Counted from the stretch's first letter, positions 1-9,190 are shown. The stretch: DNA of 24,756 bases from Echinostoma caproni (GCA_900618425.1 UZAN01040616.1:1-24756); one strand, 5' to 3'. Notes: a model not told the origin generated them from the letters alone. Translations and numbers: made by a program.

Positions 1-11
1 ATACGACTCAC

Positions 12-174
12 CGGAAATTGTGCCACTTGTGATCTCGGAACAGAGGGCAAAAAAACCAAATGGGGTCTTTACATGAATCATGGGAATGGCGTTGAGAAGT
101 GAAAATAATGTCACTACAGTTCGTGTCACTACGGAGACGACTTCCAGATCCTCTACAACACGTACACCAGGCAT
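12..174 (-). CDS. Exon candidate, unknown protein
   Basis: Read on the minus strand, an ATG at 174-172 directly follows an in-frame TAG that could equally be the end of a splice acceptor (TATTCCAATAG). The frame then stays open for 54 codons to TTTCCG followed by the strong donor-like GTGAGT at 11-6. It begins MPGVRVVEDLEVVSVVTRTV and includes VVTLFSLLNAIPMIHVK and FGFFALCSEITSG, a protein-like mixture of beta-type and hydrophobic residues. No family was recognised. One base is left over at the donor. It may be a first coding exon or an internal one, and the gene would continue off the left edge. Confidence 0.33.
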
Positions 175-293
175 CTATTGGAATACGCTAGCCGAATTGG
201 TCACTGAACAGCCCAATGGAGAGTGATACAGCTCGCGCATGGACTGTTATCCACCCCTTTCTCTATACGTCTTTCCTTCCTGAATCCTCTTAC

Positions 294-433
294 CCTCTTA
301 AAGCTCTTCGGATAGAAAGTGACATCTTCCAACTGTACCATCTCTTCAAGTTTGACAGAGTGGACGACTTCTTGGGCATAGTATGTAACTCTTCAAAATG
401 CGCGCCCGTACAGCAGTCTGACGGTGCTTCCAC
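294..433 (-). CDS. Exon candidate, unknown protein
   Basis: On the minus strand the stretch lies between an acceptor-like GTTCGTGTAG and a strong donor-like AGAGG|GTAAGAG at 293-287. Only one of the three frames is open, for 46 codons. It contains APSDCCTGAHFEELHTMPKK and then LKRWYSWKMSLSIRRALR. The composition is basic and protein-like but not recognised. Its outgoing phase (two bases left over) does not match the phase-0 entry of 12-174, so they are not directly adjacent exons as drawn. The acceptor's pyrimidine tract is weak. Confidence 0.27.
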
Positions 434-1025
434 CTACACGAACATTCCTTTTTGGAATAGTCTCCCCAAGAAGGTCCACTTTCAAACTTAGATTAGGTCT
501 CATGTCGGTCTGATCCCTGAAAGGCAACCATTTCTGTGACCCCTATGTGCTAGTAATGTTTTGTAAGATTTTCCTGAATTTCACGATATCTCGCACTGCA
601 TGTAAATACTGAACTTCTCCTATTTATATCGCCTTTCGGCCAACCCTCTTGGATAGATGGGTCGTAGATACACTCCCATTATCCAAAGACCGCTGCAGTG
701 CAGCCTCGAACGGACTCGGTGAATCGGGACACAGGAGCAGAAAATTCGGAAACCATCAAGACCTGGGACCATTGGTCTTAGTCTCGCACCCGTGTAATAC
801 TTCGAGACATTTGGCAAAATCATGTTTTGCAGTGTCTGTAAAAGGACTGAACGCATGGGTGTTTCTTACAGACACTGGTTTATCCAATGTTCAAATTGAT
901 CTTTATTTGCCCAATTTTCAATTCAAATAGTGGAACATACCTTTGCAATTTGCTGAATATTTTACTCTTTGGCCTGTATCCGTTCCCCTGGCAGACATCT
1001 GATGCCTCACTGGAGTTCCCACTAC
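434..1025. other. No gene recognised
   Basis: Short open frames of fewer than 95 codons occur on both strands (216-491 and 649-930 plus, 620-856 minus). None has recognisable motifs or good splice-site context. The 918-1025 part is an in-frame extension of the neighbouring PLE-derived stretch. Confidence 0.5.
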
Positions 1026-1108
1026 GGTTCTATTTCGTCTGTTCGCCGAGCTTGGCAATTTGTTTGCAAACGTTTCATCGCCAGCTAGTGTGACATCATC
1101 AGTGCTTG
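1026..1108 (+). repeat. Left arm of 83-bp inverted repeat around the PLE fragment
   Basis: This stretch is the reverse complement of 1605-1687 with about 70 of 83 positions identical and no gaps needed. Read on the minus strand it continues the third PLE frame as STDDVTLAGDETFANKLPSS. The similarity stops abruptly after CAGTGCTTG at 1108, so the PLE interior is not part of the repeat. The other edge fades near 1026. Confidence 0.8.
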
Positions 1109-1604
1109 CGAAGTGGCCTTCCAGTTTCGCCAAGTATTCCTTGTTCGTTACATTTCTGATGTTGAAGTGAAGTCCATTAATGAGGATTCGTTTTTCATCC
1201 TGTGTGATCACGCGATTGGAGAAATTTCGGACCCAATTTTCATTTTCTTCGATTAGCTCGTTATCATCCAACTTGAGAATGCTAGTTTTCTTTTTCTTTT
1301 GACATTTTTGACACGTCGACTTACTGCATCCTCCAGCTGTTCCATCTGTCGTTCGCTCAGTATAGTTCGACAGTTCTGCTGTTCTTCTTGCATAACCTCC
1401 TTGTACTTGGTAAGACGTCTGTGAGCGTCCGAGATCATCGTGCGCACCGAATTGTCTTGAGATCGGTGGTCTGATACACACTCCGTGGAAGTAAATTGCG
1501 CCGTAGGCATTCGTGAAGGAAAAATAGCTGCTCGTGAGTGGAGACTTCTCGACACGCGAAAGCCTCCCATCGGCGAGCTGCCTTTGCTGTTGTACGCTCG
1601 AAAA
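1109..1604 (-). pseudogene. Penelope-like element N-terminal fragment, frameshifted
   Basis: This is a remnant of the region upstream of the reverse transcriptase in a Penelope-like retroelement. Reading the minus strand from high to low coordinates, one frame gives a helix ending HEQLFFLHECLRRNLLPRSV (about 1545-1485). After a shift near 1440, a second frame gives a charged, coiled-coil-like segment containing MEQLEDAVSRRVKNVKRKRK. After another shift in the A-rich run near 1290, a third frame gives WVRNFSNRVITQDEKRILI followed by NGLHFNIRNVT. The pattern W-V-x-N-x-S-x-R-x-[IL]-T-x-x-E, then a short spacer and G-L-x-F, is the hallmark I associate with PLE N-termini. No reverse transcriptase core (such as a YxDD motif) or GIY-YIG endonuclease was found downstream in any frame. 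The copy is therefore truncated and dead. A host gene is unlikely because three frames are needed to read it. Confidence 0.72.
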
Positions 1605-1687
1605 CAAGCACTGATGATGTCCCCTCGGCTGGTGATGAAACGATTGCAAACAAATTGCCAATCTCGGCAAACAGGTGAAATAGAATT
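1605..1687 (-). repeat. Right arm of 83-bp inverted repeat around the PLE fragment
   Basis: This is the partner of 1026-1108 in opposite orientation. On the plus strand it reads STDDVPSAGDETIANKLPIS, so the encoded peptide is conserved between arms (STDDV, AGDET, ANKLP). That suggests both arms derive from the same coding module rather than from a noncoding terminus. The plus-strand frame is open from 1538 to a TGA at about 1676. Upstream of STDDV the two copies share nothing, so this arm is not simply a second full PLE copy. Confidence 0.8.
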
Positions 1688-1989
1688 CAGTTCACCCGAG
1701 CTACGAGAACCGATTTTCAATACTTTTCCACTATGGTGTTCAGTCACTGTGACTACTGACAGATGCAATCAATTCCAATCTGCGTGCTTTCGTGATTTTA
1801 CACGGCTGCTTGGTTGCGGACATATCCGCAACACACAACTTAGTTTAACAATTCCACCGAAAGCTCATAGCCTCACTTGCACTTATGAAGATACTGTTGG
1901 ACAGAATATCTCCTACTCACCCTCCTGAGCATTTACTCTACCATCAAAAGAACAGCTCGGCTTATAGAACTACCTCTTTCGTCTATCAG
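1688..1989. other. No gene recognised
   Basis: This stretch follows the right arm of the inverted repeat. A plus-strand frame is open through 1485-1928, but its translation overlaps the inverted repeat out of the PLE frame and has no recognisable motif. I treat it as chance. Confidence 0.4.
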
Positions 1990-2057
1990 GTGATTTGCTG
2001 CAACCACCCCCCGCCTCCACCTTATCCATTGACATTTGCCGATCGATTGCGAGAACA
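1990..2057 (+). CDS. Exon candidate, proline-rich stretch
   Basis: It lies between a good acceptor (CTACCTCTTTCGTCTATCAG) and the donor-like GAGAACA|GTGAGTG. Frame 1 is open across all 68 bp and reads VICCNHPPPPPYPLTFADRL followed by RE. Another frame is also open. In frame 1 two bases (CA) are left over, which fits the one-base start of the next plus-strand candidate at 5326. No domain was recognised. Confidence 0.27.
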
Positions 2058-2202
2058 GTGAGTGTACACATGTAGCCATGTTTCCATTCATTGCGACGCT
2101 ACGCAGCGTCCGCTCCAAGCACCATACAGAGTAACCTCTTTTTAAGGCAATGTTTGTGTTTTGAATCGCAAGGGAACGTAAGTTTTGGTAAGCACCGATT
2201 GC

Positions 2203-2391
2203 TTAAAACCCGCATAACTCGACTCCAATTGGTTTGCCCGCCACACAACCTCTTGATTTTGTTCCCTCACATGTTATCCCAGAACATCCCCCGAAAAATC
2301 CATCACGTACATCCAATATCCCACATTCTACACACGCATTCGCATCTTGGGGCATTCCATGTACAACACATGCAGTCACAAAAGTGCGCTT
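2203..2391 (-). CDS. Cysteine-rich minus-strand open frame of 62 codons
   Basis: Open from just after a TGA at 2394-2392 to a TAA at 2205-2203. The translation has seven cysteines, with segments TACVVHGMPQDANACVECGI, GFFGGCSGITCEG and SRGCVAGKP. It lacks an upstream start codon, so it would have to be an exon (weak acceptor GCATGAAAG) or a transposon fragment. A possible donor ACAT|GTGAGGG lies inside it near 2269. Plus-strand frames at 2091-2474 and 2234-2446 overlap it, so the strand is not certain. No family was recognised. Confidence 0.22.
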   Translation of the reverse strand, partial: KRTFVTACVVHGMPQDANACVECGILDVRDGFFGGCSGITCEGTKSRGCVAGKPIGVELCGF

Positions 2392-2474
2392 TCATGCTAA
2401 CTTTCTGGAACTTTTCACTTTTGAGCTTACACTATCGAGTATTTAGTACACATCTCACTCTGAAAAGCAGGTAG

Positions 2475-3517
2475 TGCAGTGCATTACTTCACCATACAAG
2501 TTTACATGCCGTTACTGTACAGCTTGATCTAATAAACAAAATAAGTTATAACACAATACAAAATGGGTCTAAGATTACGCAAATGTTCTCGGTGTTGCTG
2601 ATGCATTAGGGGAATACATTATCAGTTATCGTCAAGCAGTCCGCTGACTGTTACCGATCAACCGGAGTCACACTTCCGAGAATCAGGATATCTCAATCGG
2701 TTGAATGGTGTTCCTGAGATTCTGTCCCGTGAAACTGTCACTGTCTTAGTATTATTCATATATGCAACATATTTTTCACTACACTCTTTCTCATGGTATG
2801 GTCTCAACCTACAACCGTGGCGGCCCAGGTGGCATAGAACGAAATTGAAGTTTCACATTATCCCAAATTTGGTGTTCCTCCCGTGTAACACCATCATTTC
2901 AACTTCCTGGAGTTCTCTCCACGTAAGAAACCCACCTGAGATTGCCCTCTGCTGAACAGCAGACTTCGTAGCTCCAAGCATTCAGAATGTGTGCACTCAT
3001 GAGATCGCTTCAGTTTGCACGAAACATTTACTTTTAAACTAAAATTTAGTCTCTGGTTGGCTAACTGTTTGACTTAGCTTTGGAATTAATATGCTTTTAA
3101 ATTGCCAGTTGCAACATACAAAAAGAGAAAAACGATTGACAACGGAATTAAATTTTTCAAGCTGAAAAACTCCCATAATCGCAGCTATTAGATGTAACAC
3201 AACATCGAGAGACATGGTTTCGAATAGATCAGGTGGACTGGAGCAAAGCCATGGCAGGTTAATCATACATTTGGTCTGCTTCAAATTTCAAGGAAGAAAT
3301 CGACACAGATCGAGATTTGAAAGAAGGAAAGGGTGGAGAGGGGGACAAAGCAGGGCAGAAAATGTACGATAAAACAGTTCAGAATTCAAATGCTAGCAAG
3401 ACTGAAAGACATCACGCATTCCTTATAGTATAAACATACGTAGACCGAGATGCGCGCGCGTGCAAATAAAACAAAAACATAAAGCGCACCAATAATCGAT
3501 ATCTACGACATTCATTA
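2475..3517. other. No gene recognised
   Basis: AT-rich sequence. The plus-strand frame at 2701-2955 and minus-strand frame at 3039-3284 are of a length expected by chance, and neither shows a motif. No repeat was recognised. Confidence 0.5.
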
Positions 3518-3942
3518 GATAAAAAGATAGCTTGGAAAAAGAAATAGCTGGTAGATAAGAAAACCAGTGGAAAGTAAGTTTATCCAATGGGCGCAGGCTC
3601 GTGAACGATTGCCTGAATCGCCAATTTGAGACTGACAACGGTCCGGTATAATTTGCTGCCGCTCTATGAATAGTTTTTTTCCTACGAGCGGAGTTGGAGT
3701 GGGATGTGAAGAATAGAATCGTGGATGCCGATTTGGTCTGGACGCGGTTATAGCTGTGACACGTGTACCATTGGAACTTCTAGCTTGGTACGTGGATAAA
3801 TCATTCATGGCAGGGTCAGGTGATGATTCAAAGATGATCGGAGGACACTCGGATGGCTGTGATGAACAAGAAGAGATTACGAATGGTGAAGACCAAGGAT
3901 GTAAGTCGTATTTCCCAAAATGGAAAGAAACGTGAAGAAAGG
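3518..3942 (-). CDS. 141-codon open stretch with exon candidate 3856-3637
   Basis: The minus strand is open from a TAA near 3945 to about 3518, one of the longest uninterrupted frames outside the PLE. Inside it, an acceptor-like TCTCTTCTTGTTCATCACAG precedes 3856 and a donor-like CGTT|GTCAGT follows 3637. These delimit a 220-bp exon candidate that starts in phase 0 and leaves one base. Its translation is Ser/Pro-rich and looks disordered, including ECPPIIFESSPDPAMNDLST and RFYSSHPTPTPLVGKK. The plus strand also has an open frame over 3713-3899, ending at the strong donor-like GGAT|GTAAGT, so the strand is ambiguous. No homology was recognised. Confidence 0.3.
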
Positions 3943-3945
3943 ATT

Positions 3946-5029
3946 AGGTTACAGACATATAGAAATCACGTTTGGGTTTCCAGTCCTTATTAAAGATCAA
4001 CAATAATTTCCTTTTGGTGACAAAAAACAGAATTATTTGGTTACAGTGAACTACTAAATCACCGTTTATAGAAACTGTCAATTCTCCTTAACTCTGGTCC
4101 ACCAGGCTTTTCTTCTAGGGTAGGAACGGCACTCAGTGACGGCGAACGAAGACGAAAACTCAGTGCGTTATTATTCTTCAGATAGTTATGCTTTCTATGA
4201 TATGGATTCAACCATCCACAATTTCACATTCGGACCGAGGAAAAACGGAAGCACACATGGTTCTAGGTACTCACGTAATATAATATGCAAGAGAAATGAC
4301 ATTATGAGAGACCTTCATAGTCGAACAGTGGATTCAGACTCATAGTTCAACATGCTACCGATGAACATTGAAGTATTATACTCGGCTAAACTTTCTAGAA
4401 AAACAATCATCTCTTAAAAATTCTAGGAATACATTCTGCTCCATACACACCATGCCCCTACAAACTGCAATTAGTTGCATGTGGATGACCGTTTAAGAAT
4501 CAGTTAACCGCAAAACTACGCCCGACGTCACAGAAGACAGAAAACTGGTACAATGTATATGAGTGCCCAAGATTGCCAGGTGAACACCATTTGGTTCGAG
4601 GCTTGAACTATGACACCGACATCCAACTTTGGAGACAGGCAAGTGAGTAAGCGTCCTGATCAATACCACGTCTATTCTTCTGAGGCATCAGATAGTTCGC
4701 CGCTCCAAGCCCCACGGATTCTCTAACCGGTGGCTATAACCCAATGGTAGATATTTCTGATTATCGGACTCATCGGTTCATCAAGCTGAGGTTAGAGATA
4801 CAAAAATGGGCTTTTGTCGTTAAATACAATAGAGAGCAACTGACCGGCCGTGTTTTAGTCAATGGCTTATTTATACTAAACACTACATTTACGGAATCGC
4901 AAATCAAGGGAATACTCCTTACTAATTAGTGATCCAAGTTAGCACAAATGAAAACGCTGTCAAACAATATTTGAAGAAAAAAATACGGTTACTATTTCAT
5001 ACATAATGTGTTTGCAACAAGAAACTCAC
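3946..5029. other. No gene recognised
   Basis: Mostly AT-rich. The 69-codon plus frame at 4136-4345 (acidic, Tyr/Ser-rich) and the 61-codon frame at 4744-4929 are within chance expectation. The stretch 4510-4745 is somewhat richer in GC and may be a repeat fragment, but nothing identifies it. Confidence 0.45.
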
Positions 5030-5089
5030 CGAAGCCATTGATTTCGGAAGCAGTTAAAATATAATAGCAGAAATAAAAGTTACGCAAAA
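5030..5089 (-). CDS. Short exon candidate
   Basis: The minus strand shows an acceptor-like ACATTCTGTCGTTTTCACACAG before 5089 and the strong donor-like CTTCG|GTGAGTTT after 5030. Of three frames only one is open, reading LRNFYFCYYILTASEINGF, a partly hydrophobic peptide. It starts with two bases and leaves one, so its length (60 bp) keeps phase. The exon is too short for any homology call. Confidence 0.2.
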
Positions 5090-5325
5090 CTGTGTGAAAA
5101 CGACAGAATGTCTCCAATGGTCTGCTCAAATTTCGATTTTTAATGTAGTTCCGTAGCTATGACGTGTTCATTTTAAGGCTATCTGCACGAGAAACGAAAT
5201 GTACTAAAATGGAACTCCGTTAAATGTTTCGCATTTGACTCACAGTTATTTGTGAGTAGTGGTTTGGGATAATTGGTATTGATCTGAACTGTCTATCCTT
5301 CGGATTTCACCTTTACGTACTGCAG

Positions 5326-5379
5326 ATCAGCTCTTTTAGGAGTGAGAGTCCAGTCTAGTCCTTTAGTTGGATTAGTAAG
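5326..5379 (+). CDS. Short exon candidate
   Basis: This 54-bp stretch has one of the better splice contexts in the window: TTTCACCTTTACGTACTGCAG before it and TTAGTAAG|GTAAGCG after it. Only one frame is open, reading SALLGVRVQSSPLVGLV, starting with one base and leaving two. Joined to the CA left over from 1990-2057, the junction codon would be Gln. The two candidates are 3.3 kb apart, which is a normal intron size for many metazoans. Function unknown. Confidence 0.28.
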
Positions 5380-6429
5380 GTAAGCGTTTGTGGTTTGATT
5401 TCATTGTGAATATGTGTCCTACAACCGTTTACTATGACACAACCTACTTGACCACCAGGCAGCTGATCAGACCGCTTTTCATTTAGCCTATAAACGATAC
5501 AGCATAACCCGTCGTTACAAGGTTGTTACGGGTACAACACCTCGCTCACCTCACTTCTAGTTTTCGTTCAGTTGGAAATATTTCGATTAATTGGTACCAT
5601 GGAAAACTCAACCGAATCACGGATAATCAAACTGATCGAAAATTGAACAGGTTGGCAGTTTCGACAACGATATGTTTATCAAAAAGTGATGATAATCACA
5701 GTTCTCGTAGACTAAAAACAGCACCTTTTAAATAAATCCTGGATAACATGAAAATAATTTTAAAGTGCACAAAGAAGTTTTCTGTCGTTTTTACTTCAGT
5801 CAAGTGTATGATAAGTCACACCGAAAGTACGACCATACATTGCACACCCATCTAGTCTTGAGCAACAAGCAAACTCAGTACACAGCCTCGGCAATACACC
5901 TTTCTATCATTATACATGTATCAAAATCACTATCTTTTCTGTTTGTTTGACCTCAGTGCATTGAGAAATACGGATAGTCGAGTGGCGGTAAACCAACGAC
6001 GTAAATATACTCCACTGTTCTTTCGGAATAGAAAAAGAGTAATCCTATCTTAGCCACAACTGGTTCCGGGAAGAACTTAATGGAGTCTATGTTACATCAT
6101 AAAAACATTACAGCGGTGATAGTGAAAAGAATATAGAACAACTATTGTCAGCTTGACGGTACATGAGTTTCGAGAAAACATTCTGCACGCGCCCATTGTA
6201 CTATCACTATATATGCACGGGGATTTCATTCCCAATCTTTATCGATTCTTATCTTCCTTAGCAGCGTAAAAGATAGATGTCGTACATTTCATTCCCCCAT
6301 CTGGAACAGCGAACAATAGGGATATTTGAACACTCATACAAACTCTCACTCATAATAAACCCGGACCAGTTACCACTACATATTTTGTCCAAAATGTGTG
6401 TTACAGGTTTGGAGCAAACAGATTATGTG
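5380..6429. other. No gene recognised
   Basis: AT-rich stretch with two unremarkable plus frames (5523-5735 and 5765-5950). No motif, structured repeat or RNA gene was seen. Confidence 0.5.
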
Positions 6430-6930
6430 AGATAAATGGGTCACCGATCTGGCAATTTCATGACATATGACAGATGGTGTTTCATCGGATGGCCAGTCGG
6501 GCTTAATCAAACTCACTCACATCGCACAGTAGGCGACAATCGGGACAGACCAAACTACCGTGGATCGTGTAGCCTTGAGCAACCAGGCAAGCTTTCACAG
6601 AAACCAGGCGTCCGGGGATGGTGCAAGGAATAGCTAATCCACCTTCCAGTTCAATCACCAGACCACCTTCGAGACGGGAGCACCGGAACTGGAATGAGAA
6701 AATGAATCATGTGAAATACAATAAGCACTATGTTGGGATCTCATCCGGACGACAAGATAACAAACACTTGATTCGGTTCTGGTTTGGAGCACTGAGTGCT
6801 CCATGGTGGTTAAATGAACCGGGATAAACATCTCACCACCACGATCAACACGATCCTCATAATCAGCACAAACTCGTNGTCCATAGCCAGTCTCACTAGC
6901 CCTCCCCCTACGAGAATAGGGCAGCAAGCA
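6430..6930 (-). repeat. GC-richer stretch, probable dispersed repeat fragment
   Basis: This stretch is visibly richer in G and C than its surroundings. Its minus strand is open for 90 codons (6927-6655) with segments ASETGYG and VCADYEDRVDRGGEMFIPVH. The composition shift and the coding-like but unrecognised translation suggest a piece of a transposable element. No terminal repeats or target duplications were found. Base 6878 is N and falls inside the frame. Confidence 0.35.
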
Positions 6931-7532
6931 AGGCTGATGAGATTATATGAATTACTGGGATGTGCAGTCTATTTCTGTCTTTACTGACCATCAGAACGAT
7001 TCACGGTGATTGACAAAAGGAAATGAAGAAAATTCCATCATAAGATGTGGCCAGATGTTGAGTTTCCACGCGATTCAGTTGGAATGCATAAAAGAACCTT
7101 CAGGTGATTTTGATATTTCGGAAAGAAGGGAGACCAAAATTATCTGCTCATTGGAGAACAAGATGAATCAAAAATTTCACGGAACAAGAAAAAGACCGAC
7201 TGACATCTTCCGAATAAAAAGGATAGCATATTATTTGCATTTTCAGAAAAAATGCTTTAGAAACAATATGCGATAGTAAACGGATGACACAGTATAGACA
7301 GTAGCTTAAAGCAATCGGAAAATTTTGGTTTTATTCAAGGAAAAGAGAGGAATGGTAACTGGTACATCAGACATGCTTTCAAACGATGGATAGTGAACGG
7401 AGCATTCAGATATCGAGGTGTATTTATACGGCAGTAAACAAAAAACTTTTGAGGATGTCATCTAAACTACTGATTCAAAACATTCTTGTGTTCATGACAT
7501 CAATTTGAAAAACTAAATTTCCGGAGGAGGAT
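6931..7532. other. No gene recognised
   Basis: A plus frame at 7010-7276 is Lys/Glu/Ile-rich, as expected from AT-rich DNA read by chance. Nothing else was seen. Confidence 0.5.
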
Positions 7533-7556
7533 GATTGACATCACGATTGACATCAC
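7533..7556 (+). repeat. Perfect 12-bp tandem duplication
   Basis: GATTGACATCAC occurs twice with no spacer (7533-7544 and 7545-7556). This may be a slippage duplication, or a target-site-like duplication left after excision. Confidence 0.9.
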
Positions 7557-7834
7557 ACATTCAACTCAATACTTTCAAGTTAAATGAAAATCCTAACGGA
7601 GCGAGAAAATTCTAAGAAGATCAAAAAACAAAAGAAGACGAAAACTGCAATTTATCCACCGAATGGGACAAAATCGTCTCAAGGGGAACAGTTAGGAAAA
7701 AATAGACGGTCTTTTGCGAGAAATCGTAGCCAGACGGAACAAATGTGTAACTCTAGAAATGGTATTAAACCCGGGAGGATTGCATCCAAACTGCAACACT
7801 CGGTAAAATATTAAAAGGCCTTATTCAATCTTAT

Positions 7835-8004
7835 CTATTGTCGTACTGGTGTGAGATCAAACTTCGGAACCAATATGAGTAGTATAGTGTTTATGTTATA
7901 CAGCAACAAAGGGGTACAGTTCTGATTTGAGGCCTTACGAACTCCGCGAACATTGTCTGCCGAAGGTTGCTCACATGCACAAACAATCGCAAGGCTTTTG
8001 AATG
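7835..8004 (-). CDS. Exon-like frame: internal 66-bp exon or 56-codon terminal exon
   Basis: The minus-strand acceptor GTCTTAATAAATTTTTACAG precedes 8004. Two readings compete. In the first, a donor-like GAGTTC|GTAAGG after 7939 makes a 66-bp phase-0 exon reading HSKALRLFVHVSNLRQTMFA. In the second, the frame entered after two bases runs through that donor for 56 codons to a TAG at 7837-7835. It contains SLAIVCACEQPSADNVRG and NQNCTPLLLYNINTILLIL, ending in a hydrophobic run. The second reading would be a last exon or a transposon-derived fragment. Neither translation was recognised. Confidence 0.27.
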
Positions 8005-8741
8005 CTGTAAAAATTTATTAAGACACCAGGTCAACCCACGTTTCAGAAGTTACACATTTGCATAAGTGGTCTTTACACACTTCAGAACAATTCTATGACC
8101 CCAGTCAAACTGATCGCGTTACTTTTGAGTGAGGTATCAATCAGAGGCCTAATCATCGTTCACGATCAACACATCTCGCTATAATGTGCGCTTGCGCTCG
8201 TTTCCGGCTTCTCTAACGCGCTTCCACAGGACGTATTGCATGCAAGTTACATTTATTCCATCATTTTTTACTGAGGTACTCTAACCAAGGTGAATACCGG
8301 TTCACAAACACGAATCAGTAGAATGATGCAAATTGCACCAAGATCAAAGTGGAGGTATTTCGTGAAAGTATATGTTAAGGATTACTTTTAATTGTAGTAA
8401 AATCACCATTTCAAGGAGTTTTAGAGAAATCACCATTTTGTGGTAAAATGTAATGTAACTGAAAGTGAACATCAGGTTGCTAAGACTTTGGATTGTGTTT
8501 TTCAACGCAAGAACGGACACACTCATGAATTGTATTGTCTTCAGTATAACTTTTGTAAGCACTGAAGCTTACATTTCAGTTAGAAAACTCTAGACTCTAA
8601 CCGGCACAGAGAACATTTTCAATCGGTAAAAAGTGTTTACAGACATAAGGGCATTTCATGGTCCAAGGTTTAGAAAAATAATCACTTCTTTCTCTTTTTT
8701 TAACACATCAGGACCAAACGATGTTAGGAGTGTATCGAAAA
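8005..8741. other. No gene recognised; small direct repeat inside
   Basis: The 12-mer AAATCACCATTT occurs at 8400-8411 and again (8427-8438), 27 bp apart. A short perfect palindromic hairpin (TGTAAGC, six-base loop, GCTTACA) lies near 8550-8570. No gene is visible. Confidence 0.5.
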
Positions 8742-8783
8742 ACCTGCCTTGAGAAAGGTTACCCACGGTAACCGAAACGTCGG
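8742..8783 (+). ncRNA. Hammerhead-like or PLE-tail remnant
   Basis: GGTTACC (8757-8763), a CAC loop and GGTAACC (8767-8773) form a perfect 7-bp hairpin, immediately followed by GAAAC (8774-8778) and GTCGG. This order (CUGANGA, stem II, GAAA, cleavage triplet) matches the core of the small type I hammerhead ribozymes reported in Penelope-like elements. The 5' core reads CTTGAGA instead of CTGANGA, so the copy is probably inactive. The same kind of motif is also a common 3' tail signature of dispersed elements. An unrelated hairpin is possible. Confidence 0.42.
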
Positions 8784-8876
8784 CGAATATAATTCTCTAC
8801 CGACATCGCTGTGTTATTAACTCTATAACTTTCACACTTCTTTCTCTCTTTGTGAGTAAACGTGCAACATAGAGCA

Positions 8877-8906
8877 TACAGGTATTGACCAAACTCGTGC
8901 AACATC
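8877..8906 (-). repeat. Inverted repeat, left copy
   Basis: The reverse complement of this 30-mer matches 9560-9589 at 29 of 30 positions. Both copies translate outward as DVARVWS-x-P. A related 10-mer, CGTGCAACAT, also occurs as a direct repeat at 8861-8870 and 8896-8905. Confidence 0.85.
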
Positions 8907-9166
8907 CTGATTTTCATTTTCGTTGAATATGCAAAAAATTGGACTTATGTTCACATAGAAGCGCTTCCACAAGATATCAACTGAGCCAGCAGATTCATGC
9001 GCCTCTCGTTTTAGCTGCTTCTCGGCTTTAATTGTATGCCAAAACCTTTTGGAAGTTTTATCCGGTTTGGGCATGGTGACACTACAGGACGCTTATTCAA
9101 CGAGCCGCATATCTCAAGGTCAACTTTCGAAGATCAACTTGTGTCTTTCTTGGACTATGTTTTCAG

Positions 9167-9190
9167 TTCTTTCAGTATTGGAGATAATGC
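9167..9190 (+). CDS. Microexon candidate inside a longer open frame
   Basis: The acceptor GTGTCTTTCTTGGACTATGTTTTCAG and the donor-like ATAATGC|GTGAGTAG enclose 24 bp. A second acceptor 9 bp further in keeps the same phase. The exon starts with one base and leaves two, matching 5326-5379 before and 14633-14749 after. Alternatively the same plus frame is open from 9015 and includes STFEDQLVSFLDYVFSSFSI, so this may be the 3' part of a larger coding stretch. It sits inside the 8877-9589 inverted-repeat pair, which argues for caution. Confidence 0.2.

Noticed and set aside
1300..1320. Splice donor GTAAGT on the minus strand inside the PLE
   Set aside because: The PLE motif continues in frame through it, so it is a chance match.
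1485..1928. 147-codon plus frame as a gene
   Set aside because: It overlaps the PLE remnant and the inverted-repeat arm in a frame unrelated to either, with no motif.
4590..4620. tRNA B-box-like GGTTCGAGGC
   Set aside because: No matching A box, acceptor stem or anticodon arm could be drawn around it.
9015..9190. A plus-strand frame containing F-I-R-F-G, resembling an FMRFamide-like neuropeptide
   Set aside because: The Gly is not followed by a dibasic cleavage site, there is only one copy, and no signal peptide precedes it.
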